From: Bacteroidaceae bacterium
GTDB taxonomy: Bacteria; Bacteroidota; Bacteroidia; Bacteroidales; Bacteroidaceae
Length of the DNA stretch: 64,000 bases
Direction of reading: 5' to 3'
Assembly (NCBI GenBank): GCA_017416705.1
Contig: JAFQBG010000002.1
Location: forward strand, 62,001 to 126,000
Both the position numbers and the translations under genes were made by a program. This document shows, one piece after another, positions 17,539 to 26,956 of the stretch. Every line of letters begins with the position of its first letter. Position 1 is the stretch's first letter. The notes under the pieces were generated by a model. That model was not told the DNA's origin, ran no database searches, and was given only the letters and a program-made list of their open reading frames with translations.

Positions 17539-19008
17539 ATGTCTGAAAAATTAGGGAAATCGGTGAAGCTGGGTGTTATGACACTTGCCATCATGAATGT
17601 AACCGCCGTTGTATCGTTGCGCGGACTGCCTGCCGAGGCTGAATATGGTTTGAGCTCGGCTTTTTACTATTTGTTTGCCGCTATTGTTTTTTTAATTCCA
17701 ACATCGTTTGTTGCCGCCGAGCTTGCCGCGATGTTCCAAAACAAACAAGGCGGTGTGTTCCGTTGGGTGGGCGAGGCGTTTGGCAAACGCATTGGTTTTT
17801 TGGCCATCTGGCTGCAATGGGTGGAAAGCACCATCTGGTACCCCACCGTACTGACGTTTGGCGCAGTGTCGTTGGCTTTCATCGGTGCCGACAGCGCCCA
17901 CGACATGTCATTGGCATCGAACAAGCTATACACGCTTGCCATTGTACTTATTATTTACTGGGCTGCTACATTCATTTCGCTGAAAGGGCTTGGATGGGTG
18001 AGCAAGGTTGCCAAAATAGGCGGTCTTATTGGGACCATAATCCCTGCCGCGTTGCTCATGATTCTTGCCATAATATACTTAATAGGTGGCGGAGAGCCAC
18101 AAATGAACCTGCATGGAGAATTTTTCCCCGACATTGCCAAATTAGACAATTTGGTATTAGCATCGGGAATATTCTTGTTCTACGCAGGAATGGAAATGTC
18201 GGGCGTGCATGTATCGGAAATGGAAAATCCCTCGCGCAACTACCCTCGTGCGGTATTTATCGGCGCAGCCATAACCGTACTCATATTCATTCTGGGTACT
18301 TTTGCTTTGGGAATTATCATACCGCAGAAGGATATCAACCTCACTCAGAGCCTTCTTGTGGGATTCGATAACTATTTTCGCTACATACACGCCTCGTGGT
18401 TATCGCCCATAATTGCCATAGCCTTGGCTTTTGGCGTGCTTGCCGGCGTACTCACATGGGTGTCGGGCCCGTCAAAAGGACTTTTCGCTGTCGGCAAGGC
18501 CGGTTATCTGCCTCCGTTCATGCAAAAAAGCAACAGCCTTGGTGTGCAAAGGAACATACTTCTTATTCAAGGTGCCGCCGTAACCATACTAAGCCTGCTG
18601 TTTGTTGTCATGCCCTCGGTACAGAGTTTCTATCAAATACTATCGCAATTGACAATCCTGCTCTATCTGATAATGTATCTGTTGATGTTCGCCGCAGCCA
18701 TCTACCTGCGATACAGCATGCGAAATTACAGCCGCCCGTTCCGCATAGGAGGCAAAGGAAACACGCTCATGTGGATTGTAGCCGGCATGGGTTTTCTTGG
18801 CAGCCTTTTGGCATTTGTACTTAGCTTCATACCGCCTGCACAGATTTCGGTTGGCAGCAGCACCGTCTGGTACATGGTGCTTGTCATAGGTTGCATAATT
18901 GTGGTTGTGGCACCATTCATAATCTACTCCATGCGCAAACCATGCTGGAAAGACAAGGATGTGGAGTTCGAGCCATTCCACTGGGAGGAGCAACAACCAC
19001 TTAAATAG
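17539..19008 (+). CDS. APC-family amino acid permease (glutamate/GABA antiporter-like)
   Basis: A 489-residue integral membrane protein with about twelve hydrophobic segments. The start, KLGVMTLAIMNVTAVVSLRGLPAEAEYGL, carries the APC substrate-loop pattern, and the sequence is close to the GadC-like permeases of Bacteroides. Other family marks are LFYAGMEMSGVHVSEMENPSRNYPRA and WVSGPSKGLFAVGKAGYLPPFMQK. GadC exchanges glutamate for GABA in acid resistance, but no decarboxylase or glutaminase gene is in this window, so the substrate is inferred. It is a single-gene unit, convergent with the phosphoethanolamine transferase-like gene and sharing its terminator. Confidence 0.85.
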   Translation: MSEKLGKSVKLGVMTLAIMNVTAVVSLRGLPAEAEYGLSSAFYYLFAAIVFLIPTSFVAAELAAMFQNKQGGVFRWVGEAFGKRIGFLAIWLQWVESTIWYPTVLTFGAVSLAFIGADSAHDMSLASNKLYTLAIVLIIYWAATFISLKGLGWVSKVAKIGGLIGTIIPAALLMILAIIYLIGGGEPQMNLHGEFFPDIAKLDNLVLASGIFLFYAGMEMSGVHVSEMENPSRNYPRAVFIGAAITVLIFILGTFALGIIIPQKDINLTQSLLVGFDNYFRYIHASWLSPIIAIALAFGVLAGVLTWVSGPSKGLFAVGKAGYLPPFMQKSNSLGVQRNILLIQGAAVTILSLLFVVMPSVQSFYQILSQLTILLYLIMYLLMFAAAIYLRYSMRNYSRPFRIGGKGNTLMWIVAGMGFLGSLLAFVLSFIPPAQISVGSSTVWYMVLVIGCIIVVVAPFIIYSMRKPCWKDKDVEFEPFHWEEQQPLK

Positions 19009-19021
19009 CAGTATCGAAAAA

Positions 19022-19061
19022 AATTAATGCAGATAACCGTTAACGGTTATCTGCATTAATT
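19022..19061. terminator. 40-base perfect palindrome shared by two convergent genes
   Basis: A perfect inverted repeat centred at 19041/19042, between the permease stop (19008) and the minus-strand gene. On the minus strand it is followed by a T-run (19021-19015). The minus-strand stop codon (19042-19040) and its last codons lie inside the palindrome. It probably ends both transcripts. Confidence 0.75.
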
Positions 19062-20833
19062 GGTGTTTGCCCGTTATTCGTCAGCAACATATCGCGTGTA
19101 TATTTATAGTTCGGGTGTGCAAGCGAATTATCTGTATCGAAATGGTTGCTCCTGACATCCAACACGCCACAAACAAACTCATACATAAGGTCGTTGGTAA
19201 AATACTTATCCTTGTTGGCACGCATGGCATCGAAACGCTCTTTGTGGTTGCTTATATAGCTGTCGCTGCAATGGAGGCTCAGCGGCACGCGCACATTCTC
19301 GAACCCTGTGAAGTGTGGCACGCGTCGTTTGTCGGGAACACAAGCGTGGTCGCTGAAATATATCAACGCCTGCAAATTAAGTTTCTCGCAACCATATTCA
19401 TATATTTTTTTGAGTAGCGTGTCGGTGTAACGGATGCTGTTCATGTAGTTCAGAATATTATCCTGTACACCCGGCTCGCCCCACTGTGTAGCCTCCGCCG
19501 GATAGCGGTTTATGAAATTGAAATGGCTGCCCATCAGGTGAAGAATGACAAAATTATTCTCCTGCGGATTTAGTTCATCAAGAAAATCCAACAAAGCACC
19601 GTCATACTGCACCTTGTTCACTTCCTGCTTTGTCCATTTTGCCACATCGCAGGTTTTTGCCACAAGAGTAATAGACGTTTCGGCCGCACCTATAACCCCT
19701 TGATTACTGAACCAATAAGTTTTATACCCTGCCTTACGAGCTATATCGACCACCGACACCGACTCGTAGAATTCCTTATTATTATATTGATTGCGTTCTG
19801 TCAGTACGCGTTCAAGCGTGGGGACTGTCTGATTGGCACAAGCATAGGCATTGGGGAATATTATATTGCGCCTATCCTCCTTGCAAGCACGAACCCAAGG
19901 AGTGGTATCGTGTTCCATATCGACATAGGCACTCATATAGTCGCGCGATGCAGACTCGCCTATCACCATTATATAGGTGTGCGGACGCTGTGCATCGGTG
20001 TCAAACGTTTTCAATTCAAGATTTTCCAATCTGCTCTCTTTTTCCTTGCTATACAACAATATACGTTTGCTATATTCCTTGACATCCAGATACATGAGCA
20101 CAAGGCCGCTACGACACAAAAGGCTGCGTTTCCCCACCCAGATATATTTCAGCATCGACACCAACCATGCCAACGCAAATAAAAAGCCCCATACAGGTAT
20201 ATTCCCGACGCCCAACCCCATACATTCGCCCCAAACACATAATGCCAACGACGATAGGATTGCAACGCATATAAGCAACAGTGTCAAAGGATTAAAGGAT
20301 TTTACAAATTCGATAGCCTCATTACGGTCTGTGTCCTGTACCAACTGCATACTGTCGGTACCGAAATTCGTCTTAAAAATAAAGTAATAGCCCCATTGAA
20401 TTACCGCAAGCAGGGCAACCAAGAAGGCTGCAATGCCCACCAAAGCACAAAAAACAATGTACAAATAGTCGTTCTGCACCCACGAGGCAACAATTTTCAA
20501 TGCACTGAACCAACCAAACAGATATATGCCATAGACTAAATCTATTCTATTATCGTAGTCGGGCGACGACTTGCGATTACTCAAATGATATATGACAGGA
20601 AAGGCTGTTCCGCACACCAATGAAAGAGCCAAATTGAACAACAGCGCGCCATTTGTGACAGGCACCTGTGCCACGGCAACCGGCAACACCGACACGAGCG
20701 ATGCTATAAGGTAGCGGCGCGATTGCAACCCCTTTGCATTACGTGCCAAGCCATGATTAAAATTCAGATACACAAGCAGGTTCACCGCGTAGAGCACCGC
20801 CACAAGTATTATATAATCGACTATTTCCACCAT
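19040..20833 (-). CDS. Phosphoethanolamine transferase-like membrane sulfatase-fold protein
   Basis: A 597-residue protein. The N-terminal third has about five membrane helices (residues 5-235). A large alkaline phosphatase/sulfatase-fold domain follows and should face the periplasm. Family marks are VIGESASRDYMSAY with HDTTPWVRAC, ANQTVPTLERVLT, LHLMGSHFNFINRYP and YFSDHACVP. This layout matches EptA-type enzymes that add phosphoethanolamine to lipid A or other glycans. The motif usually written GESATR or GETTR reads GESASR, so the nucleophile may be Ser. The last codons run into the shared palindromic terminator. Substrate not determinable. Confidence 0.8.
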   Translation of the reverse strand: MVEIVDYIILVAVLYAVNLLVYLNFNHGLARNAKGLQSRRYLIASLVSVLPVAVAQVPVTNGALLFNLALSLVCGTAFPVIYHLSNRKSSPDYDNRIDLVYGIYLFGWFSALKIVASWVQNDYLYIVFCALVGIAAFLVALLAVIQWGYYFIFKTNFGTDSMQLVQDTDRNEAIEFVKSFNPLTLLLICVAILSSLALCVWGECMGLGVGNIPVWGFLFALAWLVSMLKYIWVGKRSLLCRSGLVLMYLDVKEYSKRILLYSKEKESRLENLELKTFDTDAQRPHTYIMVIGESASRDYMSAYVDMEHDTTPWVRACKEDRRNIIFPNAYACANQTVPTLERVLTERNQYNNKEFYESVSVVDIARKAGYKTYWFSNQGVIGAAETSITLVAKTCDVAKWTKQEVNKVQYDGALLDFLDELNPQENNFVILHLMGSHFNFINRYPAEATQWGEPGVQDNILNYMNSIRYTDTLLKKIYEYGCEKLNLQALIYFSDHACVPDKRRVPHFTGFENVRVPLSLHCSDSYISNHKERFDAMRANKDKYFTNDLMYEFVCGVLDVRSNHFDTDNSLAHPNYKYTRDMLLTNNGQTPINADNR

Positions 20834-20989
20834 GATATTAAGATGCTTATTAAGAATTATTTCCTTATATATAAATTGTTAAATTATTCAAGGTACAAAG
20901 TTAGTTCATTTCATTGACAAGCCACCAAAATAGTTCTATTTTTTTAGAAACCGTTCCATTTTATTTATTACATTCGCAAAAACAAAAAA

Positions 20990-23167
20990 ATGAGAACAGC
21001 CATATACACCCTTGCCACGTTGCTAACCCTTGCCACGTGCAACAACAACGACAACACCAATTATGCAAGCCTTGTCAACCCGCTCATAGGCACAGACTAC
21101 ACAGGAAATGTATATCCCGGAGCGCAAGCACCGTTTGGCATGGTGCAATTAAGCCCCGACAATGGTATCCCCGGATGGGACAGAATAGCCGGCTACTACT
21201 ACCCCGACAGCACCATAGCCGGGTTCAGCCACACGCACCTGTCGGGAACGGGTGCAGGCGACCTGTACGACATCAGTTTCATGCCTGTTACCGAGCCTGT
21301 AAGAGAAGCCGCCCCGCCATTAGGCATACACTCGCGTTTTGCTCACGACGATGAGCATTGCGAAGCCGGCTACTACCGCGTACTATTAAGCGACTATAAC
21401 ATAGGCGTGGAGCTCACTGCAACCGAGCGATGCGGCATACAGCGTTACACATACCCCACGCGCAATGGCAAAGTCATTCTGAACTTGGCAAAAGCCATGA
21501 ATTGGGACAGCACCACCGATGCCCATTTCAACATAGTGGACAGCTGCACGATAGAAGGCTACCGCTACTCCAACGGTTGGGCAAGAAACCAAAAAGTATA
21601 TTTCCGCACCCGTTTTTCGCATCCGTTCCACACGGCACACATTGACACCGCGCGTACTACGGACAGCGTTGCAAAGAAAATCCCGGGAGTTATACATTTC
21701 GATTTCCGCCTGCCAAGCGACCGACAGCTTACCGTCGCCACAGCCATTTCGGGAACCGGGCTTCAAGGAGCCGCCAAGAACCTTGCCTCGGAAGCCACAC
21801 ACAACAATTTCGATGAATACCGCAGAGCTACACAACAAAAATGGAACAAGGAATTGGGGCGCATACAGGTGACAGGAGGCACACGCGACCAACAGGTATG
21901 TTTCTACACAGCCATGTACCGCACAATGATTGCCCCAACGCTTTTCTGCGATGCCGACCGACTATATCGCGGAGCCGATGGCAAGAACCACCAAGCCACA
22001 GACTGGGATAACTACTCTACATTCTCGCTATGGGACACATTCCGAGCCGCTCATCCGCTATATACCCTGACAACACCCCAACGTGTTGCACACATGATAA
22101 ATTCGTTCCTTGCATTCCACGAGCAGCATGGCAGCCTGCCTGTATGGAACATGTGGGGCAGCGAAACAGATATGATGATAGGCTATCACGCTGTCCCCGT
22201 CATAGCAGATGCCTACCTGAAAGGGATAGGCGGTTTCGATGCAGAAAAAGCCCTTGACGCCTGCATTGCCACTGCCAACCGCGACGAGTATCGCGGCATA
22301 GGACTATACAAGCGGCTTGGCTACGTGCCATACGACGTTGCCGACAGCTACAACGCCGACAACTGGTCGCTATCGCGCACGCTCGAATATGCATACGACG
22401 ACTACTGCATAGCCCGAATGGCCGACGCTATGCACAAGCCCGACATAGCCGCCGAGTTCTACAAACGCGCTCAAAACTACCGCAACCTATACAACCCCGC
22501 CACCACTTTCATGCAACCCAAGAACAGCGCAGGAGAATTTCAACCCGCGTTCGACCCCGATGAATACACGCCGCATATATGCGAAAGTAACGCATGGCAT
22601 TATGTATGGTCGGTTCAGCACGACATAGAGGGATTAATGGCACTGATGGGCAAAGAAAAATTCTCGGCAAAGCTCGACAGTATGTTCACCTACGCGCCAA
22701 GCGACAGCGCAGGATTGCCAATTTTCAGTACAGGCATGAAAGGGCAATATGTTCATGGCAACGAGCCAAGCCACCATGTGATATACCTTTTCAACCGCGT
22801 AGGCAAGCCACACAAGACACAGGAACAGGCCGCGAAAGTCATGCACGAGCTATACAGAAACAGCCCCGACGGCCTATGCGGCAACGAGGATTGCGGACAA
22901 ATGTCGGCATGGTATATATTCTCGGCTATGGGATTTTACCCTGTTGACCCTGCGAGCGGCGAATATGAGCTTGGAACGCCCCTGTTCCCCGAAGTACGAC
23001 TGCACTTGGACAACGGCAACACGTTCACCATAAAAGCCCCCGGGGTAAGCAGACACAACTATCTTGTAAAGGGTGTGTACATAAATGGCAAGCCGCAACA
23101 AGGAACAAGCATCAAGCACACCGATATAATGAACGGCGGCACATTGGAGTTCGACATGAGCAAGTGA
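20990..23167 (+). CDS. GH92 family alpha-mannosidase lipoprotein
   Basis: A 725-residue secreted enzyme. The N-terminus (MRTAIYTLATLLTLATCNNNDN) looks like a lipoprotein signal with the lipid Cys at about residue 17. The mature start, YASLVNPLIGTDYTGNVYPGAQAPFGMVQLSPD, is diagnostic of GH92. Catalytic-region motifs include WDTFRAAHPLYTL, GNEPSHHVIYLFN and GNEDCGQMSAWYIFSAMGFYPV. GH92 enzymes are Ca-dependent exo-alpha-mannosidases that trim host N-glycans or yeast mannan. No SusC/SusD pair is nearby, so it is not in a standard polysaccharide locus here. Confidence 0.92.
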   Translation: MRTAIYTLATLLTLATCNNNDNTNYASLVNPLIGTDYTGNVYPGAQAPFGMVQLSPDNGIPGWDRIAGYYYPDSTIAGFSHTHLSGTGAGDLYDISFMPVTEPVREAAPPLGIHSRFAHDDEHCEAGYYRVLLSDYNIGVELTATERCGIQRYTYPTRNGKVILNLAKAMNWDSTTDAHFNIVDSCTIEGYRYSNGWARNQKVYFRTRFSHPFHTAHIDTARTTDSVAKKIPGVIHFDFRLPSDRQLTVATAISGTGLQGAAKNLASEATHNNFDEYRRATQQKWNKELGRIQVTGGTRDQQVCFYTAMYRTMIAPTLFCDADRLYRGADGKNHQATDWDNYSTFSLWDTFRAAHPLYTLTTPQRVAHMINSFLAFHEQHGSLPVWNMWGSETDMMIGYHAVPVIADAYLKGIGGFDAEKALDACIATANRDEYRGIGLYKRLGYVPYDVADSYNADNWSLSRTLEYAYDDYCIARMADAMHKPDIAAEFYKRAQNYRNLYNPATTFMQPKNSAGEFQPAFDPDEYTPHICESNAWHYVWSVQHDIEGLMALMGKEKFSAKLDSMFTYAPSDSAGLPIFSTGMKGQYVHGNEPSHHVIYLFNRVGKPHKTQEQAAKVMHELYRNSPDGLCGNEDCGQMSAWYIFSAMGFYPVDPASGEYELGTPLFPEVRLHLDNGNTFTIKAPGVSRHNYLVKGVYINGKPQQGTSIKHTDIMNGGTLEFDMSK

Positions 23168-23203
23168 GAGCAACCAAACATACTGCAACCAAGGCGGCAA
23201 GCA

Positions 23204-25228
23204 TCAGCTTGCCTCGCCATCGACTGAATAGCCGTTGGGGTATATCAGCAACACGCTTGTTTCCTGATAATCGCGTTGCAACTGCGTAAATACATGGTCG
23301 AGCGAAGGACGGAAGGATATAGAGCCTTTACGTGCGCTCACAATGACCAACAGGTGGTCGGGCTTTATTATTTTCGCAAGACGTTTCAGGTCGTTACCAC
23401 CATCGGTTGCATAGAATTCGGCATCCACCCTACCCTTGCCTTTTATATATTGCTCGATGTGCGCCATCGTATCGGGATGCCCATGATAGCACACCTTGCA
23501 ACTAAGGCCTGCCGCCATTTGGGTAGTCTCCTCGACCCAATTTTTAAAACCGGCCTCGTACTCGGCCTTTGCAGGGAAGGTTATATGTATGCGTCTGACG
23601 GTATTCAAGGGTATTGTGAGGCGTGCCATTATAATCTGGCAATACAGGCCTGTCAGTAACACCGGGAGCACTCCGCCAAGGAACGTATCGTTGGCAGTCT
23701 CTTTCTGATGAAAGCCCACGATGAGTTCGCGATAGTCGTTCTCCTTCATTTCGTGTATAATTCCGTTCGACAGGTTGGTAGTCAAACGCACCTTGGTGAG
23801 CAGGGGCACATTGACCGATGAGGCTATTTGCGCTGCCGATTCGAGCACCTTGGCACCCCTGTTCAACATTTTCTCGTCTTCGTCAAGTACCACAGTAACT
23901 GCCGACAACGGAACTTTGGAGTTCTCTTTTCTTACCAACAGTGCCAAATCCATTAGTTTATCCACCATATTGGGGTTGGCAAGCGCCAAAAGGGTTTTTT
24001 GGGATGTATTCACAGGCTTGTCGGTAACACCGCCCGACACTATTATGCGTCGCGATGCCCTGTCGGCGGTTATGGAGCTAACCACGCACGATACAAGAAT
24101 GAGCAAAATGGTTCCGTTCAGCACATCGTCGTTCAGCAAGCGCGAGCCGTCGGACAGCACGATATTGTGTCCCACAAGTGCCGCGGCAAGGGTGGCTGCC
24201 GCCTGCGAACTGCTCAGTCCGAACATAAGCCAACGCTCGTCGCGCGACATCCCGAACATCTTGCCTGTCAAGAACGAAGCCAGCCATTTTCCACACAAGG
24301 CTGTGGCAACCATAGCAATCATAACCATTAGCGCGCCACCACCCGTAAAAAGCACTTTCACATTTATAATCATGCCTACGCCTATAAGGAAATAGGGAAT
24401 GAATATAGCGTTGCCTATAAATTCTATGCGGCGCATGAGGGGCGAGGAGTGCGGTATCAGTCTATTAAGCACAAGACCGGTTATGAAGGCTCCCAAGATG
24501 CCCTCCATACCCACGAGTTCCATCATGCCGGCACCAAGAAAAAGCAGTGCCATCACAAATATATATTGAATGGTACCCTCGTTGTATCGACGGAAAAAGT
24601 ATCTTGCTATACGTGGGAACAGGAACACTATGAGCGCAGTGAGCAATATCAGTTTCAGCAACAACAGCACAAAAAACCAGCCATCGGACTCGCCGCTGAA
24701 CAAGCCACCCACCACGGCAAGCACAAACAGCGTCAGCGTGTCGGTTATGACGGTGCCGCCCACTACAAAATTCACGCATTTAAGGCGCGAAAGACCATGT
24801 CGCGCCACTATGGGATAGGATATAAGCGTGTACGAAGCATACATACTTGCAAGCAACACCGATGTTATAAGCCCATATTTAAGCAGCACCATATTGGTGA
24901 ACATTCCAAGCGCGATGGGCAAGGCAAAAGCCAACAGACCAAGCGTTAGAGCACCGCTCTTATAGGCCTTCATCTCCTGCATATTTATTTCGAGGCTCGC
25001 CAAGAACATAATATAGTAAAGGCCCACCTTGCCAAACAGTTCGAAGCTATCGTCGCGTTCCAGAATATGCAAGCCGTTTGGTCCTATGAGCAAGCCGGCC
25101 AATATCATGCCTATGATATGCGGAAGGCGAAGTCGCTGGAAAAGCAACGGCGCAAAGAGGATTATGCATAATACCCAAAAGAATATCCACGTGGGGTCGG
25201 TTATCGGGAACAAGGAGGACCAATTCAT
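23204..25228 (-). CDS. CPA2-type cation/proton antiporter with C-terminal USP-like domain
   Basis: A 674-residue protein. The first 400 residues form the twelve-helix Na+/H+ exchanger domain (IIGMILAGLLIGPNGLHIL; GGTVITDTLTLFVLAVVGG; MELVGMEGILGAFITGLVLNRLIPHSSPL), with acidic residues in the expected transport helices. The last 250 residues are soluble and look like two universal-stress-protein-type halves (PLSAVTVVLDEDEKMLNRGAKVLESAA; DHLLVIVSARKGS), a known fusion in Bacteroidota. It probably moves Na+ or K+ against protons. It is convergent with the GH92 gene and transcribed toward it. Confidence 0.85.
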   Translation of the reverse strand: MNWSSLFPITDPTWIFFWVLCIILFAPLLFQRLRLPHIIGMILAGLLIGPNGLHILERDDSFELFGKVGLYYIMFLASLEINMQEMKAYKSGALTLGLLAFALPIALGMFTNMVLLKYGLITSVLLASMYASYTLISYPIVARHGLSRLKCVNFVVGGTVITDTLTLFVLAVVGGLFSGESDGWFFVLLLLKLILLTALIVFLFPRIARYFFRRYNEGTIQYIFVMALLFLGAGMMELVGMEGILGAFITGLVLNRLIPHSSPLMRRIEFIGNAIFIPYFLIGVGMIINVKVLFTGGGALMVMIAMVATALCGKWLASFLTGKMFGMSRDERWLMFGLSSSQAAATLAAALVGHNIVLSDGSRLLNDDVLNGTILLILVSCVVSSITADRASRRIIVSGGVTDKPVNTSQKTLLALANPNMVDKLMDLALLVRKENSKVPLSAVTVVLDEDEKMLNRGAKVLESAAQIASSVNVPLLTKVRLTTNLSNGIIHEMKENDYRELIVGFHQKETANDTFLGGVLPVLLTGLYCQIIMARLTIPLNTVRRIHITFPAKAEYEAGFKNWVEETTQMAAGLSCKVCYHGHPDTMAHIEQYIKGKGRVDAEFYATDGGNDLKRLAKIIKPDHLLVIVSARKGSISFRPSLDHVFTQLQRDYQETSVLLIYPNGYSVDGEAS

Positions 25229-25283
25229 TCTACTACATCAATCAACTGCAATTACACATTCTTAATATTTACACACAATGGCA

Positions 25284-26576
25284 TTACCACGTATATGTAA
25301 CGCCAAGCGACATATACTCTTTCATCTGCCAATATCCATGCGACTCGCTGTAAAGGCCGGGGGAGCTATCATCGAAACGTCCATGCAAGAAGAGCGTGGC
25401 GTTGAGATATTTATTTATTTTCATGGATATGGTATTCTCCCAATTGAAGTATGTACGCGCATAGTTGGTATAATATTCCAAGCGAGCCTCCCACACCACA
25501 TTTTCGAACACTGTGGCTTTGAAATGCGGCTGTATCTGGGTACCGAAATCCTCGGTATGCTGCCTTCCGGGGTAGATACCGTATCGGTCGGCCAAATAGC
25601 CATAGCGCACAAATTTGTAATTATACGATGACAGAGGGGCAAAATAGAGCGACAGTTCCCAATTCTTGCCTCTGCGTTTATAGTCAAGACCCAACGAGAA
25701 ATTGGCCTCGAAAGGAGCCATGAAATTAGATACAAAATCCTTTTCGTTAGTGGGATAGCTGGGCATGAACTGTGTCTGCATGGTCATTTTGGCTGTCAAA
25801 TCGACATTTTTAAGGATTTTATATCCGAACTTTGTTTCAAGACGCAGCATGTCGTTGTTGGTGCGATAGTTATGCAGCGAGTCGCCACTTACGGTTATAA
25901 AGCCCAGCTTGGCCTCTAAATTTGTTTCGAACGAGATTTTCTTTTTATCGTCGTATTTAACTTTGAATTTAAAATTGGTTATCAGGTTGCGATTGTTTTC
26001 GCCACCCTGCGCCCAGTTATCCGACACATAGTTCTGGGTGAAACTCAGCGACACGCTACCCGATGTTCGCCAATAATTTGGTTTCACAGGCTTTGTTTCC
26101 AGCGTTTCTTGAAGCGTTTCGGGCATTTCCAAGGATGCGTCCTTGCTCAAATCTATTTCGGGAGCCTTTTGCAGATGTTGCACATCGCTCACCGCCACCA
26201 CATTGCGCATATCGTTCTCTGCAACACGCACAAGCGAAGGCCTGCTGCCATAGACACTGAACAGCATATTGTCGATTACGGTGCTACGGTTGTCGTCAAG
26301 TTCCATTTCGCTTTCGAATGGCTCATCGGATATTTCGAAACCCTGCGACAAGCCTCGTTTTATAGTCGATTTGTAAAGAACAGTAGGTACAAACAATTTA
26401 TAGAATTGAGGATTTGTACGCTCCTCCTCGGAATAGTCACTGCTGTACGAACTGTACCCGGCAAGCAACGTATCGAGTTTTTCAAAAAAATAGTCTTTGG
26501 CACTTTGGCTGTTTTGCCCTGACGCCGAAATGGGGATGAGAAACAAAAATAGTATAGAAGGAAGTATTTTGTTCAT
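25284..26576 (-). CDS. DUF3078 domain outer-membrane-type protein
   Basis: A 430-residue protein from the ATG at 26576 (MNKILPSILFLFLIPISASGQ, a signal peptide); a TTG four codons earlier is not favoured. An N-terminal region of about 150 residues is followed by the DUF3078 barrel-like part: WRTSGSVSLSFTQNYVSDNWAQGGENNRNLITNFKFKVKYDDKKKISFETNLEAKLGF. It ends in a barrel-like strand, YMSLGVTYTW. This Bacteroidota family is found in the outer membrane with no known function. It starts 55 bases upstream of the antiporter start and may be cotranscribed with it. Confidence 0.82.
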   Translation of the reverse strand: MNKILPSILFLFLIPISASGQNSQSAKDYFFEKLDTLLAGYSSYSSDYSEEERTNPQFYKLFVPTVLYKSTIKRGLSQGFEISDEPFESEMELDDNRSTVIDNMLFSVYGSRPSLVRVAENDMRNVVAVSDVQHLQKAPEIDLSKDASLEMPETLQETLETKPVKPNYWRTSGSVSLSFTQNYVSDNWAQGGENNRNLITNFKFKVKYDDKKKISFETNLEAKLGFITVSGDSLHNYRTNNDMLRLETKFGYKILKNVDLTAKMTMQTQFMPSYPTNEKDFVSNFMAPFEANFSLGLDYKRRGKNWELSLYFAPLSSYNYKFVRYGYLADRYGIYPGRQHTEDFGTQIQPHFKATVFENVVWEARLEYYTNYARTYFNWENTISMKINKYLNATLFLHGRFDDSSPGLYSESHGYWQMKEYMSLGVTYTW

Positions 26577-26655
26577 AACTACATGCAATAATTTTGCCGG
26601 CGAAGATACAAAAATTCAAGCAATTTATAAAATTAAAGAATAATAATTAAAAAAC

Positions 26656-26834
26656 TGTTTAAATTTATATCGCCAAGTTTTTATAGAGCAAAAACAGTTG
26701 CTCTGTCTGTTTTTCGAAGGGAGCATAGCAAACTATGTGACAAAAGAGAAAGAAAGCAACAAGTATTTTTGAACATAAGAAACGGCGAAACGAACGATAT
26801 GACTTTTATAAAAATAATTTCAGAAATTTAAACA
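26656..26834. repeat. Dispersed intergenic element, copy B (inverted ends)
   Basis: A 179 bp element between the divergent DUF3078 and yidC genes, ended by TGTTTAAATT and AATTTAAACA. Counting one more base each side, the inverted ends extend to CTGTTTAAATTT and its inverse. It is the diverged partner of the copy at 8628-8793, sharing the order of internal hairpins. It contains no gene. Confidence 0.6.
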
Positions 26835-26909
26835 GCGTCTAAATAGGGCTAAAAATGTGGTCTATGTTTTTTTATTTTATAAAATAGATAATTTTAGTGT
26901 TATTTTTGT

Positions 26910-26917
26910 TAACTTTG
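26910..26917 (+). promoter_or_regulatory. Candidate -7 box for yidC
   Basis: TAACTTTG matches TAnnTTTG exactly, 39 bases upstream of the yidC ATG. A convincing -33 element was not found. Confidence 0.4.
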
Positions 26918-26956
26918 CGGACAATTTCGAAAAACAAGCAAAAAAATTCATTTATC

